Origin: Fermentimonas sp.
Lineage (GTDB): Bacteria; Bacteroidota; Bacteroidia; Bacteroidales; Dysgonomonadaceae
Direction of reading: 5' to 3'
NCBI GenBank assembly: GCA_028709385.1
Contig: JAQVXD010000010.1
Location: 1 to 64,000, forward strand
Length of the DNA stretch: 64,000 nt
Position numbers and translations under genes: made by a program
Shown here: in pieces, positions 53,870 through 62,890 of the stretch
How positions within the stretch are numbered: the first letter of the stretch is position 1
How the letters are laid out: each line of letters begins with the position of its first letter
The notes under the pieces: generated by a model
Database searches by the model: none
Told to the model about the DNA's origin: nothing
What the model saw: only the letters and a program-made list of their open reading frames with translations

Positions 53870-54610
53870 TTATTTCAACGGTATCAAACTTCGCTGTGAA
53901 GCAACGGCTGTTGTTCCAGTTGTTGCAGTGCGTGTCTTATAGTCAAACTCAACCGATTTGGTGACACCATTAAAAGCATTCCAAATCAGTTTTAATTTAA
54001 CTGTCTCACCCTCAGTGTCTGGTAAATTATCAAGCTTAAAAGCAACGAGTCCATCTCCCATTCTACCTGTTACATCTCCCTTGGCATCATGCCTGAACTC
54101 TACCTCGTAAGGATTATTCGGGTTGTTGGTTGGAATAAGATTTACGTGATGAGTAATCCCCATATTGCTCCAAATAGTTCTGAAACGCAAAGTCAGATAT
54201 CCATCTTCGGCAATTGTGACCCAGTCACGTACTATTTCTACGGGGTCATCACCATATTTTTCATCATTTAGATCACCTAAATTTGGTGCCATGGACTTTG
54301 TCCTGATGCTATCTATCCAATTAATATGCACTGCTTTATCGAAATTACCACTTGACTCATCAACTTCATCATAATTCACTAATGCTCTTACTTCCTTGCC
54401 ACCGAAAGGGTGAGAATTCAGATTTACGGGAAGAAGAGTTGTCTGGTCATCCAACTGGAAAAAGAGTGTCTCACCAGCATCCTCCTTAACAGTAACAAGT
54501 GCATTGGGATACCTTAGATGCATGTCATAATCATCATCGTCTAGACAAGAAGGTAAAATTACCAGACCCATTAAAAAAAGGACTCCTAAAAGTAATTTGG
54601 TTGTTTTCAT
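53870..54610 (-). CDS. NigD-like lipoprotein
   Basis: A 246-residue lipoprotein (lipobox Cys in LPSCLDDDD) of the NigD-like family. Marks: LRYPNALVTVKEDAGETLFF, FQLDDQTTLLPVN, and HHVNLIPTNNPNNPYEVEFRHDAKG. NigD was named from a bacteriocin immunity region, but most members are surface lipoproteins of unknown use. It forms a single-gene unit with an inverted repeat behind it. Confidence 0.85.
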   Translation of the reverse strand: MKTTKLLLGVLFLMGLVILPSCLDDDDYDMHLRYPNALVTVKEDAGETLFFQLDDQTTLLPVNLNSHPFGGKEVRALVNYDEVDESSGNFDKAVHINWIDSIRTKSMAPNLGDLNDEKYGDDPVEIVRDWVTIAEDGYLTLRFRTIWSNMGITHHVNLIPTNNPNNPYEVEFRHDAKGDVTGRMGDGLVAFKLDNLPDTEGETVKLKLIWNAFNGVTKSVEFDYKTRTATTGTTAVASQRSLIPLK

Positions 54611-54795
54611 AATTCAGTTGTTTTAAATAGTTTTCTATAACAGTTTTTGTATTTATCTATCTCTACTATCATTAAATAGCAACATACACAAAATCTTGCA
54701 TGAAAAATAGTTAATTAATTAAAAACAACACCAATAAAATCAACGCCTGCTTTTAGGAAATACGCATTCTAATTGATATACAGAATAAAATATCA

Positions 54796-55992
54796 CTATT
54801 CTATTATCACGTTACGTTTTGTAAATTGTTTGCTTCCAGCAATTTTATCTATAATAACTGCAATTGCACCATCACCGGTTACATTGCAGGCAGTACCAAA
54901 ACTGTCGATTGCTAAGTAGGCTGTAATCATCATTGCTATAAGTTCTTCGTTGAATCCCAACACGCTTTGAATGATGCCAATTGCTGCCATAATTGCGCCT
55001 CCCGGCACTCCCGGGGCTGCAATCATTGCAATTCCTATCAGGAAGATAAATTCAACAAATGTGGCCAGCTCAACAGGCATTCCCGAGAAATACATAAAAG
55101 CAATAGAAAAGGCTACAATTTTGAGAGTACTGCCAGGCAAGTGTATTGTTGCACAAAGTGGAATAGTGAATGATGCAATAGGTTCGGATACTTTGTTTTT
55201 AAGCGTACAATTGAGTGTTACCGGAATAGTTGCAGCCGAAGACGAAGTACCCAAAGCTGTAGCATATGCAGGAAGCATGTTTTTTAGCATTTCCAAAGGG
55301 TTGCGTCGTGAAATAACTCCTGCAATTACAAAAAGTATTAGCGGCACGAGGATATGTAGTATAAAAACAACCACAATTACTTTTAGGAATAGCATTATTA
55401 CTGAATACACCTGACCACTCACTGTCATACTCATAAACATACCGAATATGTAGACAGGCAAAAGTGGAATAATCAATGAACCGATTATTCGGGTGATAAT
55501 GTCTCTAAAATCAACAAAAACTTTTTGCAATGTATTCCCTTTAATGATAGATAATCCGATGCCCACACAAAAAGAGAAAATAAGCGCTGACATTACATCT
55601 AACAATGGCGGCATATTTATAGAGAAATATGCAGTAGGAATATTGTTTAAAGTATCTGATCCAGTTGCAGGGAGCGACATTCCTTTAAGGATAGAGGGAA
55701 AAGTCGACTGACATGAAAAATATGTAAAGAATCCGGAAAAGAGCGTTGATAAATATGCTATTACAGTTGTAATAACAAGTAAACGACCGGCTCCTTTACC
55801 CAACTCTCCAATAGCTGGGGTAACCAAACCCACTATTATTAATGGTATTAGAAATGAGAGTAAGTTGCCAAAAAGATCGTTGAAAGTAGCAAATATACGT
55901 GCTAACCAAAAAGGCGCAAACTGTCCGATTAATAAACCAAGGATTATTGCTATTATTATACGACCGAGCAATGGTATTTTAGAAAGCTTCAT
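54796..55992 (-). CDS. Dicarboxylate/amino acid:cation symporter (DAACS family)
   Basis: A 398-residue inner-membrane transporter with about eight helices and two re-entrant hairpins. The serine-rich motif of hairpin 1 is present in ALGTSSSAATIPVTLN near residue 252, and the later DSFGTACNVTGDGAIAVIID contains residues that bind substrate and Na+ in GltPh-like proteins. It imports a dicarboxylate or acidic/neutral amino acid with a cation. It starts 84 bp after the TPR protein stop and its regulation is unclear. A small 6-bp hairpin at 56034-56049 lies between the two. Confidence 0.9.
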   Translation of the reverse strand: MKLSKIPLLGRIIIAIILGLLIGQFAPFWLARIFATFNDLFGNLLSFLIPLIIVGLVTPAIGELGKGAGRLLVITTVIAYLSTLFSGFFTYFSCQSTFPSILKGMSLPATGSDTLNNIPTAYFSINMPPLLDVMSALIFSFCVGIGLSIIKGNTLQKVFVDFRDIITRIIGSLIIPLLPVYIFGMFMSMTVSGQVYSVIMLFLKVIVVVFILHILVPLILFVIAGVISRRNPLEMLKNMLPAYATALGTSSSAATIPVTLNCTLKNKVSEPIASFTIPLCATIHLPGSTLKIVAFSIAFMYFSGMPVELATFVEFIFLIGIAMIAAPGVPGGAIMAAIGIIQSVLGFNEELIAMMITAYLAIDSFGTACNVTGDGAIAVIIDKIAGSKQFTKRNVIIE

Positions 55993-56076
55993 ATGATTAA
56001 ATATAAATTAAGCTCAAAAATGGGAACCAAGTGACAGTGTATTCACTGTGATCGGAGCTATGACTACTACATATTG

Positions 56077-57507
56077 TCAGTACTTGATATTTTTAAAAAG
56101 TACTCTATTCTCACGCGCTTCGTTTAGTCGTGTTAGGATCTTTTCTCTGCTGAAATCAGCAAAGTCTGTTTTATCACTTCCCATAATAAGGCTTAATAAA
56201 TCACGCAGCTCTTCATCTGTGAATTGCTGCATGATGTTGTCAAAAGGTTCTTTAGAGCCTATTTCAAAACGGACAAATGCGAGTCTGGCTTTAGCTGTTG
56301 GATATTCCGGGGATAATTCCAACAACTCTTCAAGGTAATCGGCTGCTTGCTTATACTTTTCTTGTGCAACGCTAATATTTGCAAGCTTGTCGAGGATTTC
56401 TTCATTGCCTTCAGAAATTAAAGCAGCTTTGATGTATGAAGCTTCTGCAGCAGCAAAATCCTCATCATTAAATGCTAGTTCACCTTCAAGCAAATGATAC
56501 TCCAGAGAATCTTTCTCATCCTCAGGAATCTGGGAGAAATAAGATTTTGCCAAATCATAGTCACCTTTGCTAAGGTAAACAAAAGCTCTTCTTGACAATA
56601 TACCTTCACTCCCAATTCGTTCTTCTCTCAAGTCGATAAGATTCATCATCTCCTCATACTGCTCCATTGCTGCATATGCCTCAAGCAGAGAATCATAAAT
56701 AGCTTCGTCCTCAGGAGATATGGCCAGACATTTTCTGAAGATTGCGATAGATTCATCCACATTATCGTTCAGGAAAAGTGCCATAGCCTTCATTTTCAGA
56801 ACAGACAGCTCATCTTCTCTGATTGTTAATGCAAAGTCGAATGAGTCAATCGCTTTATCATACTGTTCGTTCATTGTGAACAGTTTACCAATATTTACCC
56901 ATGCATCAAAAGAGTATGGATTGATATCCAGAAGTCTGTTGTTGTTCTCAATAGCTTTATCCATATCTCCTTTCATCTCATATGAGTAGGCTAGATCAAT
57001 CAAAGCTTCCGTATTAGAGCTGTTAATTTTCAACCCCTCCTCGAGATAAGCGATAGCACGATCAAATTTATCCACATCGTTGAGAAGATATCCAACCTCG
57101 TTGATAAAGTAATAGTAATCCTCTTCGGGCAGATCCTTATCAATAATTTTATTTATCAGCTTTTCAGCTTCATCAAAACGTGAAAGGTGGAGAAGAGCCT
57201 CTATTTTGAGTAATGGAAGATCCAGATCATTATCGTCGGACAAGTGTCGCATGAAACTTAACGACTCTTTATACTTACCAGAAAGGACCAGTTGCTTTGC
57301 CTTTAAAGGCATGAGTTCAGAACTCCCGGGATGCATTGCAAGTCCCTCCTCAACAAGAAGTTCAGCCTCTGCGGTATCTCCTTCTGAATAATAAAAATCT
57401 GCAAGCAAAGCGAACTCGTCGGCATCGAAATATACTTTCTTGCCGAGAGCCCGCATATTCTCATACTTTTCTACCAGCGACGTTATATCTGTATCATTAT
57501 CTTCCAT
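56077..57507 (-). CDS. Cytoplasmic TPR-repeat protein
   Basis: A 476-residue protein without a signal peptide, built of about ten tandem TPR motifs, for example SSNTEALIDLAYSYEMKGDM, INPYSFDAWVNIGKLF and QYDKAIDSFDFALTIRED. It is acidic and would act as a protein-interaction scaffold; partners are unknown. It lies 18 bp downstream of glnS on the same strand and is likely cotranscribed with it, an arrangement found in Bacteroidales. Confidence 0.85.
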   Translation of the reverse strand: MEDNDTDITSLVEKYENMRALGKKVYFDADEFALLADFYYSEGDTAEAELLVEEGLAMHPGSSELMPLKAKQLVLSGKYKESLSFMRHLSDDNDLDLPLLKIEALLHLSRFDEAEKLINKIIDKDLPEEDYYYFINEVGYLLNDVDKFDRAIAYLEEGLKINSSNTEALIDLAYSYEMKGDMDKAIENNNRLLDINPYSFDAWVNIGKLFTMNEQYDKAIDSFDFALTIREDELSVLKMKAMALFLNDNVDESIAIFRKCLAISPEDEAIYDSLLEAYAAMEQYEEMMNLIDLREERIGSEGILSRRAFVYLSKGDYDLAKSYFSQIPEDEKDSLEYHLLEGELAFNDEDFAAAEASYIKAALISEGNEEILDKLANISVAQEKYKQAADYLEELLELSPEYPTAKARLAFVRFEIGSKEPFDNIMQQFTDEELRDLLSLIMGSDKTDFADFSREKILTRLNEARENRVLFKNIKY

Positions 57508-57525
57508 TTCTTAACTTCAAATGCT

Positions 57526-59199
57526 TTAGCTTCCTTTCTTCCAAGAATCCCTGAGTGCTACTGTACGGTTGAAAACCAAAGCATCGGGGTTGGAGTCGAT
57601 ATCTACATTAAAGTATCCAATACGTTGAAACTGAAAGCTATCACCCGGTTTAGCATCTTTAAGGTATTCTTCAACCTTACAATTTTTTTTAATAATTAGC
57701 GAATCTGGATTAAGCAGATCCTTGAAATCTTTGTCTTTTTCACCTGCAGGATCTTCCACTAAAAACAGTCGGTCATAAAGCCTCACTTCGGCATCAAGAG
57801 CATGAGATGCTGATATCCAATGAATTGTACCTTTTACCTTTCTGTTTGCTTCAGGCAAACCACTTTTAGTATCAGGATAATATTCTGCATATACCTCAGT
57901 AACATTGCCTTCTTTATCCTTTTTGCATCCGGTGCATTTAACTATGTAAGCACTTTTAAGTCTTACATCACTGCCAGGTGTCAGCCTGAAATATTTCTTG
58001 GGTGCATCTTCCATAAAATCATCACGTTCTATCCAAAGTTCGCGTGAAAATTTTATATTGCGGTAGCCCATTGTTTCATCTTCAGGATTGTTGATTGTAT
58101 TCATCTCTTCAACTTCACCCTCTGGATAATTAGTAATAATCAGTTTAATAGGATCTATAACTCCTGACACTCGAGTCACATGAGCATTAAGATCTTCTCG
58201 TACAGCATGCTCCAGAAGAGATACATCATTTATACCATCATACTTTGTGTAACCTATAGAATCAATAAAGTTACGAATTGCCCTGGGAGTATAGCCACGG
58301 CGACGCATTCCGGTGAGTGTAGGCATGCGAGGATCATCCCAACCGTTGACAAGTTTTTCCTGAACAAGTTGTAAAAGTTTGCGTTTACTCATCATCGTAT
58401 AGGTGAGATTCAAACGATTAAACTCAATCTGTCTGGGACGATAATCACTCTCGGCAAGTTGATCCAGAAACCAGTCATAAAGTGGTCGGTGCACCTCAAA
58501 TTCAAGTGTGCATAGTGAATGTGTAACTCCCTCAAAGAAATCCGACTGCCCATGTGCGAAGTCATACATAGGATAGGCTTTCCATGCTGTACCTGTCCGG
58601 TGATGCGGTATATGAATTACACGATATATAATGGGGTCACGGAAGTGCATGTTAGAAGATGCCATATCAATTTTAGCACGTAATACCATCTTACCTTCAG
58701 GAATATCACCACTGTTCATTTGATTAAACAGAACCAGTGACTGCTCTATCGGGCGATCGCGGAAAGGACTGTTAGTGCCGGGTGTAGTAGGTGTACCCTT
58801 CTGACGCGCTATTTCTTCAGCTGACTGCTCATCAACATACGCTTTACCCTCTTTAATCAGCTTAACTGCAAAGTCCCACAGCTGTTGAAAATAATCAGAA
58901 GCATAATAAACATTCTCCCAGTGAAAGCCGAGCCATTTTATGTCTTCCATAATTGAATCAACATATTCAACATCCTCTTTCACAGGATTTGTATCATCAA
59001 ATCTGAGATTACAAATACCTCCGTAATTTTCAGCTATACCAAAATCCAAACAAATAGCCTTGGCATGGCCTATGTGCAGATAACCATTTGGTTCAGGCGG
59101 GAAGCGAGTTTGTATTCTCCCATCATTTTTTCCCTCTTTCAAATCATTCTCTACAATCTGTTCAATAAAATTGAGACTCTTTCTGTTTTCCTCCATCAC
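57526..59199 (-). CDS. glnS: Glutaminyl-tRNA synthetase
   Basis: It charges tRNA-Gln with glutamine. The 557-residue class I synthetase has FPPEPNGYLHIGHAKAICLD with HIGH at 42-45, the KMSKS-like motif MMSKRKL near 270, and the acceptor-stem region PTTPGTNSPFRDRP. The C-terminal anticodon-binding barrels contain GDSFQFQRIGYFNVD. The first two codons are both ATG; I used the first. Its presence shows direct glutaminylation in this organism. Confidence 0.96.
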   Translation of the reverse strand: MMEENRKSLNFIEQIVENDLKEGKNDGRIQTRFPPEPNGYLHIGHAKAICLDFGIAENYGGICNLRFDDTNPVKEDVEYVDSIMEDIKWLGFHWENVYYASDYFQQLWDFAVKLIKEGKAYVDEQSAEEIARQKGTPTTPGTNSPFRDRPIEQSLVLFNQMNSGDIPEGKMVLRAKIDMASSNMHFRDPIIYRVIHIPHHRTGTAWKAYPMYDFAHGQSDFFEGVTHSLCTLEFEVHRPLYDWFLDQLAESDYRPRQIEFNRLNLTYTMMSKRKLLQLVQEKLVNGWDDPRMPTLTGMRRRGYTPRAIRNFIDSIGYTKYDGINDVSLLEHAVREDLNAHVTRVSGVIDPIKLIITNYPEGEVEEMNTINNPEDETMGYRNIKFSRELWIERDDFMEDAPKKYFRLTPGSDVRLKSAYIVKCTGCKKDKEGNVTEVYAEYYPDTKSGLPEANRKVKGTIHWISASHALDAEVRLYDRLFLVEDPAGEKDKDFKDLLNPDSLIIKKNCKVEEYLKDAKPGDSFQFQRIGYFNVDIDSNPDALVFNRTVALRDSWKKGS

Positions 59200-59355
59200 T
59201 GTATATATTATTTTTTTAGATCAGCTTTTACAACTATAATTTCAAATTCCTGATTACTTATTTTAGAAATTAATTGGTCCTGATTATCACAAAACTAGAT
59301 AAATTAGAATACTTAACTCGAACAATTAATTAAAACATCAATTTTTATAACCCCA

Positions 59356-60372
59356 TTAAATAGAAACCCTTGCATATGGGGCAACATCATAAGTTGCAAA
59401 ATCCTTTTCAAGATATTTATAATATCCGGAAATGGCTACCATAGCAGCATTATCAGTGGTATATGCAAATTTTGGGATATGTATCTTCCATCCGTACTTG
59501 TTACTATATTCTTCAAAAGCGTTCCTCAAGCCTGAGTTTGCTGACACACCACCTGCAACTGCAACCTCCTTTATTCCAAGCTCTTCTGATGCCTTAAATA
59601 GTTTATCCATTAGAATATCGACAATTGTTTTTTGTAATGAGGCACATAGGTCATTTTTATGTTTCTCGATAAAATCACTGTCCATTTTCAGCTCATCTCT
59701 AAGAAAATAGAGAAATGAAGTCTTCAGTCCACTGAAACTGTAATCATAACCATCTATACGCGGCTTACTGAAAGTGAATCTATCAGGATCACCCATCTTA
59801 GCCAATCGATCAACTACCGGTCCTCCGGGATAGCCTAATCCCATCACTTTAGCGCATTTATCAAAAGCCTCACCTGCAGCATCATCAATTGTTTTTCCAA
59901 TTATTTCCATGTTATCATACGATTTCACAAGGATTATTTGTGAATTGCCACCAGATACCAAAAGACACAGAAAAGGAAAGTGAGGTTGATTATGATCACT
60001 TTTATGCTCCTTTATAAAATGTGCCATAACATGTGCCTGCAGATGGTTAACCTCAATCATGGGAATATTAAGTGCAGAAGAGAATCCTTTGGCAAAAGAT
60101 GTACCAACAAGTAGGGAGCCAAGCAGTCCCGGTCCCCTTGTAAATGCTACTGCCGAAATCTCCTCCTTTGAAACCTCTGCCTGCTTCAGAGCATCATGAA
60201 CAACAGGAATTATATTTTGCTGATGAGCACGTGATGCAAGCTCAGGAACTACTCCTCCATAACGTTCATGAACGACCTGGCTAGCTATCACATTAGACAG
60301 TATTACACCATCTCGAATCACAGCAGCTGATGTATCATCACATGAAGATTCTATGCCTAATATTGTAATCAT
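59356..60372 (-). CDS. tsaD: tRNA threonylcarbamoyladenosine transferase TsaD
   Basis: With TsaB and TsaE it transfers threonylcarbamoyl to A37 of ANN-decoding tRNAs. The 338-residue protein has TILGIESSCDDTSAAVI at the N-terminus, the metal-binding HLQAHVMAH, LVSGGNSQIILV, YPGGPVVDRLA and VAGGVSANSGLR. The frame is open to an ATG at 60420, but the family begins at MITILGIESS, so I used 60372; the 16 extra codons are probably leader. A TATCTTTG box lies at 60503-60510. Confidence 0.95.
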   Translation of the reverse strand: MITILGIESSCDDTSAAVIRDGVILSNVIASQVVHERYGGVVPELASRAHQQNIIPVVHDALKQAEVSKEEISAVAFTRGPGLLGSLLVGTSFAKGFSSALNIPMIEVNHLQAHVMAHFIKEHKSDHNQPHFPFLCLLVSGGNSQIILVKSYDNMEIIGKTIDDAAGEAFDKCAKVMGLGYPGGPVVDRLAKMGDPDRFTFSKPRIDGYDYSFSGLKTSFLYFLRDELKMDSDFIEKHKNDLCASLQKTIVDILMDKLFKASEELGIKEVAVAGGVSANSGLRNAFEEYSNKYGWKIHIPKFAYTTDNAAMVAISGYYKYLEKDFATYDVAPYARVSI

Positions 60373-60502
60373 TATCTTGCAATCACTTAATATAGTATTT
60401 TCATTCTTAATTTTGATCAATAAATCAAAATCTATTTCAATCTGACAATTAATCTTTTCCTGTTATCCTAACTATAAGGAAAACAGAACTGATATTATAA
60501 TA

Positions 60503-60510
60503 CAAAGATA
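60503..60510 (-). promoter_or_regulatory. -7 box for tsaD
   Basis: TATCTTTG on the minus strand, 130 bp upstream of the tsaD start at 60372. No -33 element at the exact distance. Confidence 0.45.
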
Positions 60511-60621
60511 GTATAAAAAAGTGTTTTTTTACATACAATAGACTTACCTGTTCAAAGATTCAAATATCAACAATCGTATATAAAATAATTATTTAACAAC
60601 CGCAACAGAACCTTTAGCATC

Positions 60622-62742
60622 TCATACAATTTCTTGAGATTCAATAAGTAATTGACGCGACACATGAGCAATATTATAAATAAGTGCAGCTCTTTTATTA
60701 TCTTCGTTCATCTGCAATTTCTCAAGTTCCTCCTCCCACATTGCTGTTGATATAATTAGAGTTTTTAGTTGCGATACATCCGCAACTCCCTTCATCATAT
60801 CAACAACAAACTGAAGAACATAGCTCACAGCTTCACAAAACTTAAGTTCTTCTGCAGTAAGTTCCTCGGCATGTTTGTGTACGCCAAACGCAGAAATGTA
60901 TGAAAGCAGAGCATGATTTAAATTAGTAAGATTAAATGCACTCTCTTGAAACATTTGCGTCCTGCGTGGTTCAAGACGCATGCCCTTCCAGGCTGCAGCC
61001 AGCGAGTTATCAGCATTATAAGCTGTGCGCCTGTTATGCAGATAATCCTCCTCTGAAACCGATCCTTTGTAAATACTCTCGAAATAGCGTTTATTCTTAT
61101 TCACAGCATTAAACATTAACTTAGGAAGTTGCTTATACTGCCAGTCAGGCCAAACGAACCTCACCACCAGATAGGCAAGCATACCACCTATTAATGTATC
61201 AACGATCCTTGGCAACATTACTGCAACACCCTGATTATCGTGAAGGTTAAAAGACGCAAGTACATATACTGTAATGAAAACCGCAGCAACAACGTAATTC
61301 TTTTTCACCCAGTAGAAGAAAAGGTAAATAGAGATAAGCAGGAGCAAAATCTGACCGGCAAGAGTAGGCAACAACTGAGATAATGTAACTCCCAGAATAA
61401 CACCCATAAGTGTTCCAAAAACACGGTGAAAGAGTCTCATCCTTGTGGCACTGTATGTTTGCTGAAATACTATAAGTGAAGTAAGCAAAATCCACGCACC
61501 TTTATCAATATGCATTAACTGAATTATCCAGAAACCCAGCAACCAACTAAGAGTCAGACGAACGGCAGACTTAAAACGCGGGTGTTCCGGCTTAAGCAGT
61601 GTTGAAAGTTTGCTATTCTCCGGTTTACGGCTATTGAAAACCGTAACATCAATCTGAGCAATTATGGTCTCTTCTTCTCTCAGATTCCTCTCCAGCCCCA
61701 TCAGATTGCGAATAAGAAGCGAAAGTGTCAAATAATGAGGCTCTCCCTTTTCCTCCTCAAGCAGCTTTTGCACAGAATTTAACGTCCACTGTAAAGATAT
61801 TGGGTGCTTATAAACCTGGTCTGTTAAAAGTGAATCAGCATAAATATGTATTGCTCTCGCAATCTCTCTCATCAGCTGTCCGTAGCCCTCAATAAGTTCT
61901 GGATTTTCAACTTCACGGCTTAGCAAATCATACTGCTCATGGCTTGAAATCGCACGCTCCTGCATCTCCTGAAGCAGAAACCATTTCTGGTAATACCTGT
62001 TAACCACTGACCTACATCCCTCTCCACTCTCCTGCGAATAACTGTATAGATGATTCTTACAACTTTCAATCTGCTGGGCAAGATCAATATTTTTCTGAGC
62101 GAGTTGATTTCTTATTGGAGTCTGTGATTGCGGATCACTTGGAAACAGATTAGCCTTCAGGTCGATATACTCTGCAAGATAATGAAATCCGCGTGCAAGT
62201 TGCTCCTTAAGCAGACGGTAAGGTCTCTGGCGTAACAGTAGTATTGATATCAGCGAATAAGCAAAGGCTCCAATTGTATAAAGCACAGGTTGATAAAACC
62301 ACTTTTCAGTTTCGTCAGCACCCAACATTGTGTAAACAAAAATCAGCAATGCACCAAAAGTCACTCCTTGCATCCTGGAATTAAGACCTCCAACAATAGT
62401 CAGAGTAAAAGCTGCAATCAGAATAAGCAGACTGAAGTATACGGGAGAATCAAAAAACAGTTCAACCAGAGCGCTAATTATAAAAAATAAAATGAGAGAA
62501 ATTAAAGCTGATTTTACTCTTCCTCGTGGATGAACATCTGTCTCTCCAAGTGCCATAGCCACAACACCCAGGGCAAGTGTAGTTGAAATAAAAGAGTCAT
62601 TAAAAATCAGCTCAGCCGGTATCAAAAGTGCTGCGATTGAAACTGTAACCTTCAAAGCCCATAGATGGTTCGGGTTTTTCCAGAACACATTGATCCAGAC
62701 ATCAGTTACACGGGTATTAATTTCATTTAACCAGTTCTTCAT
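60622..62742 (-). CDS. FUSC/YccS-family membrane protein
   Basis: A 706-residue inner-membrane protein with two bundles of about six helices (roughly 25-165 and 390-535) separated and followed by cytoplasmic helical domains, as in the YccS/YhfK and aromatic-acid-exporter group (FUSC). Marks: LALGVVAMALGETDVHPRGR after the second helix and FHRVFGTLMGVILGVTLSQL in the second bundle. It is probably an exporter of organic acids or other small molecules; substrate unknown. It is a single-gene unit, separated from tsaD by about 250 bp. Confidence 0.88.
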   Translation of the reverse strand: MKNWLNEINTRVTDVWINVFWKNPNHLWALKVTVSIAALLIPAELIFNDSFISTTLALGVVAMALGETDVHPRGRVKSALISLILFFIISALVELFFDSPVYFSLLILIAAFTLTIVGGLNSRMQGVTFGALLIFVYTMLGADETEKWFYQPVLYTIGAFAYSLISILLLRQRPYRLLKEQLARGFHYLAEYIDLKANLFPSDPQSQTPIRNQLAQKNIDLAQQIESCKNHLYSYSQESGEGCRSVVNRYYQKWFLLQEMQERAISSHEQYDLLSREVENPELIEGYGQLMREIARAIHIYADSLLTDQVYKHPISLQWTLNSVQKLLEEEKGEPHYLTLSLLIRNLMGLERNLREEETIIAQIDVTVFNSRKPENSKLSTLLKPEHPRFKSAVRLTLSWLLGFWIIQLMHIDKGAWILLTSLIVFQQTYSATRMRLFHRVFGTLMGVILGVTLSQLLPTLAGQILLLLISIYLFFYWVKKNYVVAAVFITVYVLASFNLHDNQGVAVMLPRIVDTLIGGMLAYLVVRFVWPDWQYKQLPKLMFNAVNKNKRYFESIYKGSVSEEDYLHNRRTAYNADNSLAAAWKGMRLEPRRTQMFQESAFNLTNLNHALLSYISAFGVHKHAEELTAEELKFCEAVSYVLQFVVDMMKGVADVSQLKTLIISTAMWEEELEKLQMNEDNKRAALIYNIAHVSRQLLIESQEIV

Positions 62743-62890
62743 TTCTAAGCTAATATTCTAAAAGAGTGTGATTTATGTTTTGATATAAGTGATTTTAAAC
62801 TGAAATGTTTTAAATTTTATATTAACATTCTGCTAAAGGATAGTCTATATTTTTATGAAAAATATTTCTCTTTCTAATTGTACCAAGATA

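Noticed and set aside
56034-56049. Hairpin ACAGTG-TATT-CACTGT between the TPR protein and symporter genes
   Set aside because: Only 6 bp, no T run on either strand, so neither a terminator nor an operator can be supported.
60373-60420. Upstream start for tsaD
   Set aside because: TsaD proteins begin right at the ILGIESSCDDT segment; the 16 extra codons are low-complexity leader.
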